Shown: positions 5,022-14,736, counted from the stretch's first letter. The stretch is DNA of 20,173 nt from Lachnospiraceae bacterium (GCA_900764225.1 CAAFNG010000069.1:1-20173), one strand, 5' to 3'. Notes: generated by a model from the letters alone, not told the origin. Numbers and translations: made by a program.

Positions 5022-7322
5022 ATGATCACATTAAAAGATGTTGCACAGGAAGCAGGTGTATCCATAGCTACTGTTTCCTGTGCATTAAGCGGAAAAAAAG
5101 CAGTGCGTCCGGAAACCTACGCGCGGATTATGGATGCAGTGGAGAAACTGAAATATATTCCAAATTATTCAGCCAGAAATCTGAAAAAGAAAGCCAGCAA
5201 TATGGTGAGCGTACTTCTTCCGGGAATGCGGAGCCAGTTTTATGCAGGTCTTTTTGACGGGATTTCTTCCTGCCTGCAGTCACAGGGATATTCGATCAAT
5301 ATTGCTTTTTCCAATGATTCGGCGGATGTGGAGTGTACAAAGATCGATGAATTTATCACGCAGAATTCCGCAGGTCTTATCATAATGACGGCACAGCCCG
5401 GAAATACTGCTTTTTTTCAGAACCACATCATGGACTATCAGATTCCGACGGTTTTTGTTGAGAGAGAACCGGATTCGATCTGCTGTAATTATGTGGGATT
5501 CCGGCATTATGATACATTTTACGGTGTTGTCAGCCAGCTGCTGGAAAAGGGGTATCGGGATATTGGTATTGCATGCGGCCCGCTGGAATTTTCCTCCGAG
5601 AGAAGCTATGTTCAGGCATGCAGGGACATTATGGAAGCAGAAGGAGAAATACTGGCACCGGATCGGATCTGCGAGACGAATTTTACAAGGGAAGACGCTT
5701 TTAACAGTTTTATGAAATATTTTTCAAAAAATCCGCCGGAGGTATTGCTTTCTACAAGTCGTGAGATCACATATGGAATCCAGACAGCAATGGAATACTG
5801 TGGTCTTCGTACACCGGAGGATGTGGTCCTGATCAGCTGTTCCGAAGAATCCTGGATCAATATCAGCCAGAATGACGGCGTGCTCAAGCTTTCCAGAAAC
5901 AGTACAAGTCTGGGAGAGGAGGCCGCAAAGATACTTCTGAAAAATATTCAGAATCCGGGACTGTATGAGCAGACGATCCGGGAGATTGATTTTTCTGAAA
6001 AAAGCAGAAAGCTGAATCTTCCACCGAAGATGAAAAAACAGAACAGTTCGCACAGGACAGCTTTTAAGGAAAAAATACGTTTTCTTGCAGTGGACAATCC
6101 TACGATCCGTGCGCTGCAGCTGCTGACCGGACATTTCGAAGAAGAAACAGGAATCGGAGTGGAGTTTCACTGTGTTCCGCAGGACCAGCTTTTTTCCATG
6201 ATATCAGATTCTACAGATGCACTGACGCAGGCGTATGATTTTTATACGTATGACGTTCCCTGGCTGGAATATATGGTTCAGAATATGTGTCTTGCGGATA
6301 TTTCTTCTTTTATAGAAAGTGATGATTTCCGGAAAGAGAAATTTTTTCAGACAGGTTTTCGGAACTGCCAGGTGAACGGACGATATTTCGGAATTCCGGT
6401 CATCGGAGGAACCCAGCTGCTTTTTTATCGGAAGGATCTGTTTGAAAGCAGAGAGCTTCAGGCAGAGTATCAGAAGCGAAGCCTGTTTTCTCTGCGTGCA
6501 CCAAGAACGTGGAAGGAGTTTAATGATGTAGCTGCCTTTTTTACCAGGGAAAAAAATCCCTCCTCGCCGACAGTATATGGAGCTTCTTTTGCGGGAGCGA
6601 TCGATGAGGAGCTGGCACCGGAGATCCTGATCCGTTTGTGGGCATGTGGCGGAAGTCTGTGGGATAATTATCACAGACCGACCTTTCATACAAAAGAGAA
6701 CAGGATGGCTTTTGAGAGTATTCTGCAGACAATTGGTTACATACCACAGCAGGACATGAACCGGTCTATTACACAGACAGTAGATGATTTCTGTGCGGGA
6801 CGGACGGCTATGCTGATCACATATTCGGAGTTTGCCTATGGAATTAACCGTCGGGTGAAGGAGAATGTCTCCGGCCGTGTTGCCGCCAGTATGATTCCCG
6901 GAAAAACTCCGGCCAGTGTGGGCTGGAATCTGGGACTGAATCCCTTTTCCACACACAGAGATGCAGTGTTTCAGTTCTTTTCCTGGCTGTGCAGCAGTGA
7001 CACGAACCTGTATCTGACGATCCTGAACGGAGCGTCTGCATCCATGGAACCGTATCATAACAGTGAGCTGTTGAAGCTGTATCCGTGGCTGTCCAGCACA
7101 GAAGAAAGTCTTCACCATTCAAGAAGACGGAACAGCCCGTACCGGAAAAACCGGCTGATCATTCCAGTGGAGCAGATCGAAAGAATTCTGTGCCAGGCAC
7201 TGCGTAGCGTATATCAGGGAAACACTTCGATAGAAGAGGCCTTAAGAGAAGCCCAGAAAGAAGCAGATCATCTGTTTCGCATGTATGGGTATCCGACGGT
7301 CCATGAGATTTTTCGGAAATGA
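5022..7322 (+). CDS. LacI-family regulator fused to a solute-binding-protein domain
   Basis: This 766-residue protein is more than twice the usual LacI length (about 340). Residues 1-56 are a classic LacI helix-turn-helix and hinge (TLKDVAQEAGVSIATVS). Residues about 60-335 are the LacI sugar-sensing core (VSVLLPGM, GYRDIGIACGP, PEDVVLISCSE). After a basic linker, residues about 350-740 resemble the family 1 extracellular solute-binding fold (YFGIPVIGGTQLLFYRKDLFE; PRTWKEFNDVAAFF; WACGGSLWD). There is no signal peptide or membrane segment, so the binding-protein domain must be cytoplasmic. I infer a repressor or activator with two ligand-sensing modules. It is divergent from the second methyltransferase and precedes the two-component operon, so both are plausible targets. 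LacI/solute-binding fusions are known in Firmicutes; the ligand here is unknown. Confidence 0.85.
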   Translation: MITLKDVAQEAGVSIATVSCALSGKKAVRPETYARIMDAVEKLKYIPNYSARNLKKKASNMVSVLLPGMRSQFYAGLFDGISSCLQSQGYSINIAFSNDSADVECTKIDEFITQNSAGLIIMTAQPGNTAFFQNHIMDYQIPTVFVEREPDSICCNYVGFRHYDTFYGVVSQLLEKGYRDIGIACGPLEFSSERSYVQACRDIMEAEGEILAPDRICETNFTREDAFNSFMKYFSKNPPEVLLSTSREITYGIQTAMEYCGLRTPEDVVLISCSEESWINISQNDGVLKLSRNSTSLGEEAAKILLKNIQNPGLYEQTIREIDFSEKSRKLNLPPKMKKQNSSHRTAFKEKIRFLAVDNPTIRALQLLTGHFEEETGIGVEFHCVPQDQLFSMISDSTDALTQAYDFYTYDVPWLEYMVQNMCLADISSFIESDDFRKEKFFQTGFRNCQVNGRYFGIPVIGGTQLLFYRKDLFESRELQAEYQKRSLFSLRAPRTWKEFNDVAAFFTREKNPSSPTVYGASFAGAIDEELAPEILIRLWACGGSLWDNYHRPTFHTKENRMAFESILQTIGYIPQQDMNRSITQTVDDFCAGRTAMLITYSEFAYGINRRVKENVSGRVAASMIPGKTPASVGWNLGLNPFSTHRDAVFQFFSWLCSSDTNLYLTILNGASASMEPYHNSELLKLYPWLSSTEESLHHSRRRNSPYRKNRLIIPVEQIERILCQALRSVYQGNTSIEEALREAQKEADHLFRMYGYPTVHEIFRK

Positions 7323-7412
7323 CTGGCCTGAGCACTGGGATTTTTTTGCACAGAAAAAACCAGAAAACAACAAAGCATATGGTAGAAATACATATACTAA
7401 CGGACGAAATAA

Positions 7413-7441
7413 TTGAACCATTTGTGAAAATATAGTATAAT
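7413..7441 (+). promoter_or_regulatory. Promoter of the three-component sensor operon
   Basis: TTGAAC (7413-7418) and a perfect TATAAT (7436-7441) are separated by 17 bp. Transcription would start near 7448, giving an A-rich leader of about 140 bases before the response regulator start. No clear terminator hairpin is seen between the LacI-fusion stop at 7322 and this promoter. Confidence 0.8.
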
Positions 7442-7587
7442 CAACGAAAAACCACGAAAATACACAGGAAAAATACACAAAAACCATATAAAACAAAAAT
7501 GATAAAAGACACGATTCTGAACCTGTGCAGAAACGGAAGAGATTAAATGTTCCGGTACAGGGAGCGTGCATGGATGGGGAGGGGAAA

Positions 7588-9180
7588 ATGTATACACTTC
7601 TGATAGCAGATGATGAACCGCTGATCCGCAACGGTGTAAAAAAAATCATCGACTGGGAATCATTAGGATTCTCAAAGATTTTTCTGGCGGAGGATGGTCA
7701 GGAGGCACTGGATATCATACGGAAAAACCATGTGGATCTTGTTCTTACAGATATTGTAATGCCATTTATGGACGGCCTGGAGCTGACCGAGATTCTTTCC
7801 AGGGAATATCCGCAGATACATGTTGTGATCCTCACCGGACATGAGGATTTTCAGTATGCACAGAAATCAGTGGGGCTTGGGGTAAAAAACTACATTCTCA
7901 AGCCAATCGGAGCAGAAAGCCTGTACAAAGAAATGAAGGAGATCTGCGAAAAGCTTCATATAGAAAACAGCCAGAGACAGTATGTGCAGTCCATGAAAAA
8001 CCAGCTTCGACAGAGTCTGCCGGTATTACAGGAGCAGACCCTGAACAAGATCGTCTGTTCCGCAGACCGGAATCTGAAGCTTTATCTGGAACGGGCAAAA
8101 AGTCTTCAGCTTGATCTGAGCCAGGGACCTTATGAGATCGGGGTCATGGATCTTGATATGGAGGATATTTCAGGAACCGATTACGATCTTTATCTGTTCG
8201 CAGCCAGAAATATTGCGAAGGAATGTCTGGGAAACGATCATTATGTTTTTGAAGATGGAAAGGACAGAATCGTGATCCTGTGCCGGTGCAGAAAGCTGGA
8301 TGTAGATACGCATGATCTCATTTACGATGTACTCTGCGTTATTCAGAAATCCATCTATAATACGGTTCGTCTGAAAACAACCTGTGCACTGGGAACAAGT
8401 GCCGAAAGCGTGGAGGAGCTGAATCAGGCATACCGGAATGCGAAGAAAGCGCTGGAGTGCAAATACTCGCTGGGAAGTAATAATGTTTATGATATTGAAG
8501 ATCTGAATTATCTGGAGAGATCTTTTTATTATCCACACCAGGAGCTTCATCGCCTGACAAAAAGCATCATGATCGGAAACACGGAAGAGATCGAAAAGGC
8601 AGTACATGCTGTGTTTCACGTAAACGGAAAGGACGGTTCTCTTTCCGGAAAAAACGTTAAGGTTATCTATATGGAAGCAATGAACTCCCTTCTCCGGGAG
8701 CTGGCGGGTCTGAAGGAGGTTCCGGATGAAATGTGGAACAGAGGCTTTACCCTTTATCAGGAATTTGACAAGTACAGCTCACTGAAGGAGCTGGAGGACG
8801 GGCTGATCCGGTTTGCCTGCGATATCCGCGACCAGATGAATTCCGCACAGACAAACAGCGGAATGCAGGTAATTGACAAAGTAAAGGATTACGTAATGAA
8901 AAATTACAGAAATGCAGAGATATCCCTTACGTCAGCAGCAGAATTTGCATCTGTCAGCACTGGGTATTTAAGCGGGCTTTTTAAAAAAGAAGCAGGAACA
9001 AATTTTGTAAAATATCTCACAGATGTCCGAATGGAAAAATCCATGCAGCTGCTTCGTTCCACAGATATGAAAACCTACGAGATCGCTTATGAGACAGGCT
9101 TTTCCAATCCTCATTATTTCAGCGTTTCTTTCAAAAAATATACCGGAATGTCTCCTTCTGAATTCCGTGCAAAGGAGTAG
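7588..9180 (+). CDS. YesN-like response regulator with AraC-type DNA-binding domain
   Basis: The 530-residue cytoplasmic regulator begins with a receiver domain (about 1-120). Asp8/Asp9 form the acidic pocket, Asp55 in LTDIVMP is the phosphorylation site, and Thr83 and Lys105 (ILKP) are the switch residues. A middle linker of about 300 residues is typical of YesN-type regulators. Residues about 426-530 form a double helix-turn-helix AraC domain (SLTSAAEFASVSTGYLSGLF; IAYETGFSNPHYFSVSFKKYTGMSPSEFR). I chose the ATG at 7588, preceded by GGGAGGGG; ATGs in frame at 7525 and 7570 lack a ribosome site. It is followed after 3 bp by its cognate kinase. Likely targets are the importer operon and perhaps the demethylase operon, which share a leader sequence. 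Confidence 0.92.
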   Translation: MYTLLIADDEPLIRNGVKKIIDWESLGFSKIFLAEDGQEALDIIRKNHVDLVLTDIVMPFMDGLELTEILSREYPQIHVVILTGHEDFQYAQKSVGLGVKNYILKPIGAESLYKEMKEICEKLHIENSQRQYVQSMKNQLRQSLPVLQEQTLNKIVCSADRNLKLYLERAKSLQLDLSQGPYEIGVMDLDMEDISGTDYDLYLFAARNIAKECLGNDHYVFEDGKDRIVILCRCRKLDVDTHDLIYDVLCVIQKSIYNTVRLKTTCALGTSAESVEELNQAYRNAKKALECKYSLGSNNVYDIEDLNYLERSFYYPHQELHRLTKSIMIGNTEEIEKAVHAVFHVNGKDGSLSGKNVKVIYMEAMNSLLRELAGLKEVPDEMWNRGFTLYQEFDKYSSLKELEDGLIRFACDIRDQMNSAQTNSGMQVIDKVKDYVMKNYRNAEISLTSAAEFASVSTGYLSGLFKKEAGTNFVKYLTDVRMEKSMQLLRSTDMKTYEIAYETGFSNPHYFSVSFKKYTGMSPSEFRAKE

Positions 9181-9183
9181 ACC

Positions 9184-10992
9184 ATGAAAAAAAATCAGAA
9201 AAACAGCCTGAAGAACCGTGCGCTGATTCAGACCGCGATCCTGATCATTGCTACTATGTGCATTATGGTCACAGGTTTTTATATGATATTTCACTCCAGA
9301 GCCCTGAATGAAAGAGGAAATTATGAGGAAGAAAATCTGATAAACATGGAGGCGTATCTGAACAGCTATCTGGAAGAAGTAGATGCGATCGCAAAAAACG
9401 TAAACTATAATTATTATCTTCAGGATTATCTGGAAACAGTAATAAAAGAAGAGGATGATTACGAAGAGAGCGGAATCGGAAAAAATATGCGTTCTTATGA
9501 GATGAGTGCACAGGCTTTCAGCGACACGCTTCTTTCAAGAGCAGATATTTCTTCTATTATGATCTTCGGAAAGAAAAAAATGATCCTGAATCGATCCATG
9601 TACACCTATCAGAAAGTGGCTCAGGATTATTCCAAGCTGGACTGGTATGCAAGAGCCGTTGCGAACCCGCAGGATGCGATCATCACCGGACCTAACCGGC
9701 ATGCTTTTTTTAATACAGATGACGAAGTGATCTCTCTTAGCAGAGAGGTGCAGAGTTATGAGAACGGAACGTTCAGAGGAGTGATCCTGATTAATCTGAA
9801 CCTGAATAAGATCGCTGAGATCTGTAATACCTTTCAGGAGAAACAGGGAAATTTTCTCTGTATTTTAAATGAAAAGGGAGAGCTGGTCTATGAACAGCAG
9901 ACGGGAAAAGACAGCTTCGCCTTTGATGAAAAGGAAAACCGGCAGGAGCTGAAGAATGCACTGGATAAGGCGAAGGAAAACAGTTTCAATCTGACTTATA
10001 AGGGCGAAAAATATCTGGTCACAAAGACAGGTATGGAAACGACCGGATGGACTCTGGTAAGCATGGTACCGTATAAATCTGTACTTGCAGAGACAATGGC
10101 GATCAGTGGTGTGATGATCGCAACGGTTGGCATCATACTGATCGTGACATTACTCCTTCTCAACCGGATACTTACAGGTGTAGTAAAGCCTTTGAAAAAA
10201 CTGGAAAAGCATATAGCACAGGTCAGTCCGGATAATATGGATCAGCGAATGGAGATCCTTACAGATGACGAGATCGGACATCTGTCAAAAAAATTTAATC
10301 AGATGCTGGACCGAATCCAGAACCTTAAAGAGCAGGTCATTGAGGAACAGGAGGATAAGCGAAAATATGAGCTTCAGGCTCTGCAGGCGCAGATCAATCC
10401 GCATTTCCTGTATAATACGCTGGATTCCATCATATGGATGGCAGAGACTAATGATTCCAATATCGTAGCGATGACGGAAGCACTTGCCAAGCTTTTCCGG
10501 ATTTCACTGAATAAAGGAAATGAGGAGATCACGCTGGAACGTGAGCTTGAGCATGTAAAAAATTATCTCATTATTCAGAGCATGCGCTATGCGGATAAAT
10601 TCACATATGAGATCTCTGTGGAACCGGGTGTGGAAAAGTGCAGAACAATCAAGCTGATCCTTCAGCCGGTTGTGGAAAACTGTATCTATCACGGAATCAA
10701 AAAGAAACGTGGAAGTGGCAAGATCACCATCCGGGCTTTCCGCCGGGGAGATGACCTGATCATAGAGATCAGCGATGACGGATGCGGAATGCCGCCGGAG
10801 GTATGTCAGAAGATTCTGTCTGATGAAATAGAGCCTGAGAATATCAGCGGTTCCGGAATTGGCATAAAAAATGTCAACGAACGGATTCAGCTCCGTTTTG
10901 GAAAAAGATATGGATTAAGCTATATGTCAGAAGAGGGTGTGGGAACAACTGTGACTTATATTCTTCCATATGATGAGGGAGGCAGCAGATGA
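9184..10992 (+). CDS. YesM-like sensor histidine kinase
   Basis: The 602-residue membrane kinase has one transmembrane helix at about 13-36, an extracellular sensing region of about 265 residues likely to be Cache-like, a second helix at about 305-326, and a HAMP linker to about 380. The His_kinase domain has phospho-acceptor His407 in the QINPHFLYNTLD motif typical of the YesM/LytS class. The ATPase domain shows Asn499 in LQPVVENCIYHG and Asp532 in DDGCGM. Its gene starts 3 bp after the response regulator stop, and its stop overlaps the next gene's start (ATGA). That tight coupling to a membrane-anchored sugar-binding protein suggests ligand detection through this partner, as in AraPST of Geobacillus or XylFII-LytS of Clostridium. 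Confidence 0.93.
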   Translation: MKKNQKNSLKNRALIQTAILIIATMCIMVTGFYMIFHSRALNERGNYEEENLINMEAYLNSYLEEVDAIAKNVNYNYYLQDYLETVIKEEDDYEESGIGKNMRSYEMSAQAFSDTLLSRADISSIMIFGKKKMILNRSMYTYQKVAQDYSKLDWYARAVANPQDAIITGPNRHAFFNTDDEVISLSREVQSYENGTFRGVILINLNLNKIAEICNTFQEKQGNFLCILNEKGELVYEQQTGKDSFAFDEKENRQELKNALDKAKENSFNLTYKGEKYLVTKTGMETTGWTLVSMVPYKSVLAETMAISGVMIATVGIILIVTLLLLNRILTGVVKPLKKLEKHIAQVSPDNMDQRMEILTDDEIGHLSKKFNQMLDRIQNLKEQVIEEQEDKRKYELQALQAQINPHFLYNTLDSIIWMAETNDSNIVAMTEALAKLFRISLNKGNEEITLERELEHVKNYLIIQSMRYADKFTYEISVEPGVEKCRTIKLILQPVVENCIYHGIKKKRGSGKITIRAFRRGDDLIIEISDDGCGMPPEVCQKILSDEIEPENISGSGIGIKNVNERIQLRFGKRYGLSYMSEEGVGTTVTYILPYDEGGSR

Positions 10993-11996
10993 AAATGATC
11001 CACAGAAAAAAGAAGATAGTTATTTTTGCGGCAGCAGCACTGCTGCTGATAACTGCGATAACCGTTCATTATAAAACAGAAGTCCGGTCAGAGACTGCAG
11101 AGAATACAGTACAGAAACAGACGAAGAAAAAAGTTATCGGAGCAACACTTGCATCCAGTCAGGCAAGCTATCAGTATGCGCTGGGAACCCTTCTTGTTGA
11201 GGTGGCAAAAAAAGATACAGACTGTACACTTGACATCCGGTATGCAGAGTGGAATGTAGAAGAGCAGGAAGAACAGATGCGGGAGTTTATCCGGAATAAG
11301 GTAGATGCGATCATTCTTTGTCCTGTAGATGCAAAATCCTATCTGAATGTGCTGAAAGAAGCCAGAAATGCAGGGATACCGGTGATCAATATGAACATGA
11401 AGATGGATGCGGTATCAACAGAATACATTACCACTTATGTCGGTGCAAGCATGTCGGAGGAGGCAGATCTGGCAGGCCAGCTGGTGGTGGAATGCCTGAA
11501 TGGAAAAAAAGGAAAAGTAGGGATCATTGAGGGAACCCAGGGTACAGATCCGCAGATCTACCGGACCCAGACATTCCTGGAGTACATTTCAAGTTATCCG
11601 GATATTGAGGTAGTAGGTATCGCAGAAGCCAACTGGTCAAAAGCCAAAGCAGGTCTTGCCGCGTCGAACCTGCTGGCGCAGAATCCGGATATTAATGTGT
11701 TCTACTGTCATGACAGCAATATGGCGATGGGCGTATATGATATGCTTAAGGCAAGAGGGCTTGAAAATAAGATTCAGATAATCGGGATCGGAAATGAACA
11801 GCAGTATATGGATGCCGTGAGAGAGGGGAAAATTTACGGACTTGTCACCCAGCCGCCGGAATACGAGGCAGAATATGCCTGGAGCTGTGCAAAAAGAGCA
11901 GCTGACGGAGAGGTTCTGCGTCTCTGGTACAAAAACCTTGTGGTGAGCCTTACAAAGGAGAATGTAGACAGCTATTTCAGCCCTGTATTAGATTAA
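10989..11996 (+). CDS. Membrane-anchored periplasmic-binding-type sugar receptor (sensor partner)
   Basis: The 335-residue protein has a basic N-terminus and one hydrophobic segment (about residues 10-26) with no lipobox cysteine and no clear AxA cleavage site, so it probably stays anchored in the membrane. Residues about 47-330 form a type I periplasmic-binding fold of the RbsB/Peripla_BP_4 class (VDAIILCPVD; AGIPVINMNMKMD; FYCHDSNMAMGVYDML; IIGIGNEQQYMDAVREGKI). Its ATG overlaps the kinase stop by four bases, so the two are translationally coupled. It lies in the sensor operon, separated from the importer operon by a terminator. I infer it presents bound sugar to the histidine kinase rather than feeding the transporter, though dual use is possible. 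Its ligand is unknown. Confidence 0.85.
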   Translation: MKMIHRKKKIVIFAAAALLLITAITVHYKTEVRSETAENTVQKQTKKKVIGATLASSQASYQYALGTLLVEVAKKDTDCTLDIRYAEWNVEEQEEQMREFIRNKVDAIILCPVDAKSYLNVLKEARNAGIPVINMNMKMDAVSTEYITTYVGASMSEEADLAGQLVVECLNGKKGKVGIIEGTQGTDPQIYRTQTFLEYISSYPDIEVVGIAEANWSKAKAGLAASNLLAQNPDINVFYCHDSNMAMGVYDMLKARGLENKIQIIGIGNEQQYMDAVREGKIYGLVTQPPEYEAEYAWSCAKRAADGEVLRLWYKNLVVSLTKENVDSYFSPVLD

Positions 11997-12014
11997 AAAA
12001 TGAACAATATCTGA

Positions 12015-12082
12015 TGTGAAAAATAAGACTAAACCGATGAAAAAATTGAATTTCAATTTTCATCGGTTTTTCTTATTATACT
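12015..12082 (+). terminator. Terminator of the sensor operon and shared leader, copy 2
   Basis: Arms 12032-12049 and 12053-12068 form a long hairpin (aaccgatgaaaa paired with ttttcatcggtt) followed by a T-run, a strong intrinsic terminator 36 bp after the receptor gene. The T-run continues into -10-like TATTAT (12074-12079) or TATACT (12077-12082). The block is nearly the same as 226-290 ahead of the demethylase operon, with bases 12027-12043 identical, and the similarity continues past the hairpin into the -10 region. It may end the sensor operon and also carry the importer promoter. Confidence 0.75.
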
Positions 12083-12169
12083 AATAAATACTTCGTAATG
12101 ATCGGACTTATTACTCAGGAAGGTGAACTGACATTGGCGGAGGTGTCATTCATGGGAAAGGAGATAAAT

Positions 12170-13708
12170 ATGAGCAGTGGAGTAAACAGCACGGGACAGG
12201 CATATGCTCTGGATATGCAAAAAGTTTCAAAACGTTTTCCAGGTACACTGGCTGTTGATAAGGTAGATTTCCGTGTGAAAAAAGGGGAAGTGCATGCACT
12301 GATGGGCGAAAACGGTGCGGGAAAGTCCACCCTGATGAAAATGCTGAACGGTTTGTTTAACGATTATACGGGAGATATCTACATCAACGGAGAAAAGAAG
12401 CTTCTGCATTCACCGACAATGGCGAAGGAAGCCGGAATCGGAATGGTATATCAGGAACTTTCTCTTGCGAGAAGAATTTCTATTTATGAGAATCTTCTGG
12501 TAGGAAGACTTCCGAAGAAAGGTATTTTTGTAGATAAGAAGAAAGCAATCGAAGAATCAAAGAAGCTTCTCGCGAGAGTTGGACTGGATTACATCGATCC
12601 GACGATTGATGTTTCCGAGATCAGTCAGTGCGAGGCGCAGCTTGTGGAAATTGCAAAAACACTTGGTTTCAATCCTTCGATCATTGTTATGGACGAGCCA
12701 ACATCTGCTCTTTCCAGCGATGAGGTTGAACGTCTTTACAAGATCATCCGCCAGTTAAAGGCAGAGGGTCTTGCAGTTGTTTATATTTCCCATCATCTTG
12801 CAGAAATCTTTGAGATCGCAGATAACGTTACAGTTATGAGAGATGGTAAGCTGGTAGGCTCCTGTGCAGTATCCGATACAAATCCGGATAAACTGGTAGA
12901 AATGATGGTAGGAACTCCGGTAAAGAATTTCTATGAGAATCATAAATCCATGGTACAGGATGAAGTTGTATTGAAGGTTGAAGATTATACACACTGGGGA
13001 TTTTTCCATCATGTAAACTTCGAGCTTCATAAAGGTGAAGTACTTGCCATCTGCGGACTGGCCGGGGCAGGAAGAACAGAGATCGCAAGGGCGCTGATCG
13101 GTGTGGATAAGGCTGACGGAGGAAAAGTCTATATACATGGAAAAGAGACACATTTCAGGAACTTCGGAGAAGCTATCGCCGGAGGACTTGGATATCTGAC
13201 AGAGGATCGAAAAGTCGTAGGTCTGGCACTGAACCAGACAGTTGGTGATAATGTGACCTCCTGTATTATTGATCGGAATTCCAATGGTATTTTTTATAAC
13301 CAGAAAAAACTGAACGGACTTATTGATGAGAAGATCAATGAGATGAGTGTTTACCCGGCAGACAGAGACCGTCTGGTAAACAGCTTCTCCGGTGGAAATC
13401 AGCAGAAGGTGCTGATGGCCAAATGGCTGGCAGCAGGTGTTGATATCCTGATCCTGGATGAGCCGACACGAGGCGTTGATGTAAATGCCAAGCAGGTTAT
13501 CCACAACGTTGTAAAAGACTACGTATCAAAAGGCAACTCTGTAATTCTTCTTTCTTCTGACCTTCCGGAGGTTGTAGGACTGGCAGACAGAGCCGTGATC
13601 TTAAGAGAAGGTCATACTATCGGAATGATCCAGAAAAAAGATATGACAGAAAATTCAATACTGATCGCAGCTAATGGGGAGGGAGAGTTCGTATCATGTC
13701 AGAAGTAA
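12170..13708 (+). CDS. Sugar ABC importer ATPase (RbsA/MglA type, two nucleotide-binding domains)
   Basis: The 512-residue protein is the usual length for RbsA-type importer ATPases and carries two nucleotide-binding domains. The first has Walker A GENGAGKST with Lys52, a degenerate signature region (VSEISQCEAQLVEIAKTLG) and Walker B IIVMDEPTSALS. The second has a degenerate Walker A (GLAGAGRTE, lacking the lysine), an intact SGGNQQK signature at about 407-412, and LILDEPTRGVD. This asymmetry is normal for the family and suggests one active ATP site per chain. I chose ATG 12170, preceded by AAAGGAG with 6 bp spacing; an in-frame ATG at 12098 lacks a ribosome site. The gene overlaps the first permease by 13 bp. 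Substrate class is carbohydrate-like by family. Confidence 0.93.
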   Translation: MSSGVNSTGQAYALDMQKVSKRFPGTLAVDKVDFRVKKGEVHALMGENGAGKSTLMKMLNGLFNDYTGDIYINGEKKLLHSPTMAKEAGIGMVYQELSLARRISIYENLLVGRLPKKGIFVDKKKAIEESKKLLARVGLDYIDPTIDVSEISQCEAQLVEIAKTLGFNPSIIVMDEPTSALSSDEVERLYKIIRQLKAEGLAVVYISHHLAEIFEIADNVTVMRDGKLVGSCAVSDTNPDKLVEMMVGTPVKNFYENHKSMVQDEVVLKVEDYTHWGFFHHVNFELHKGEVLAICGLAGAGRTEIARALIGVDKADGGKVYIHGKETHFRNFGEAIAGGLGYLTEDRKVVGLALNQTVGDNVTSCIIDRNSNGIFYNQKKLNGLIDEKINEMSVYPADRDRLVNSFSGGNQQKVLMAKWLAAGVDILILDEPTRGVDVNAKQVIHNVVKDYVSKGNSVILLSSDLPEVVGLADRAVILREGHTIGMIQKKDMTENSILIAANGEGEFVSCQK

Positions 13709-14736
13709 ATAAAAATGGAAATACTGCCGCTCCAAAGGTAGATACAAGAAAAACAGAGATCAACAAAGCCAGCCTGATCTTTAATCAGCTGGGAATCTGG
13801 ATCATCGTTGCAGGACTGATCGTTCTGGGAATGATCATTTCCAAAGGCCAGTTCTTCGGACGAAGCAATATCCAGTCTATCCTGGAAGCAGTTGCACTTA
13901 CCGGTATGGTCTGTGCCGGACTCTTCTATGTTACATATTCCGGTAATATGACAGATATGTCTGTGCCGATCACCATGGCCTTCGGCGGTGTTATGGCAGT
14001 ACAGTGTATCAATTTTGGATTTGTGGGATCTATCATCGCAGGACTTCTTGCAGGTGCACTGATCGGTCTGATCAATGGTTTCATGATCGGTAAGATGAGA
14101 GCCAATGCCATCATCTGGACCCTGGCGGTAAACCTTTTGATATCCGGTGTCATACGAGTGGTATGGCAGGGAAAAATGCTCTACGCAGAGGACATCGCGA
14201 AAGAGAGCATGCAGTCTTCAGCTGAGAAATTTTATGCGATCTCCAGAACCTACATTGGCGGAACGATCTCCCTTATGGCGATCGTCATGCTGGTCATGTT
14301 CGTGATCTCCTGGGTGATCCATACAAAAACAGCATTCGGACAGAAACTGAAGATCATCGGTACCAATTATGAAGTAGCGAAATTTTCAGGAATCAACTGT
14401 ACAAAACAGATCATTATCGCATATGTGATCAATGGTCTCTGCAGCGCAACAGCTGGTATCTTTTATGCAGCTCTCAGAAAATGTGCTTCCTACGAAAACG
14501 GAACCGGTTATGATTTCGATGCTCTGACCGCGATCCTTCTTGGTGGTGTTTCCTTAAGTGGTGGAAAAGGAAGTATTGTGGGAACCTTTGGTGGTGTACT
14601 TGCCTATGGTATCCTCAACAACATTCTTTCTTGGATTGGTCTTGGAACTTACACCAAGTATCTTGTCCAAGGTATCGTATTCCTGTTCATCGTATGGTTA
14701 AACACACATTCAAACAGAAAGTTGGGTAAAGCATGA
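13696..14736 (+). CDS. Sugar ABC importer permease 1 (RbsC-like)
   Basis: The 346-residue integral membrane protein has about eight to ten hydrophobic segments, typical of RbsC/XylH permeases. The family's GGIDLSVG segment is replaced by SGNMTDMSVPITMAFGG, while the conserved cytoplasmic loop is intact (LLGGVSLSGGKGSIVGTFGG). It starts inside the end of the ATPase gene and ends overlapping the second permease by four bases, so the three are translationally coupled. Two different permeases imply a heterodimeric channel, rather than the homodimer of the ribose system. Confidence 0.92.
   Translation: MSEVNKNGNTAAPKVDTRKTEINKASLIFNQLGIWIIVAGLIVLGMIISKGQFFGRSNIQSILEAVALTGMVCAGLFYVTYSGNMTDMSVPITMAFGGVMAVQCINFGFVGSIIAGLLAGALIGLINGFMIGKMRANAIIWTLAVNLLISGVIRVVWQGKMLYAEDIAKESMQSSAEKFYAISRTYIGGTISLMAIVMLVMFVISWVIHTKTAFGQKLKIIGTNYEVAKFSGINCTKQIIIAYVINGLCSATAGIFYAALRKCASYENGTGYDFDALTAILLGGVSLSGGKGSIVGTFGGVLAYGILNNILSWIGLGTYTKYLVQGIVFLFIVWLNTHSNRKLGKA

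Noticed and set aside
7499..7546. Possible 15-residue leader peptide ahead of the response regulator gene
   Set aside because: There is no ribosome site and no linked attenuator hairpin; chance occurrence is likely in this A-rich leader.
12755..13504. Minus-strand open frame of 249 codons opposite the ABC ATPase gene
   Set aside because: It is antisense to well-conserved ATPase motifs and has low-complexity, Cys/Ile-rich translation.
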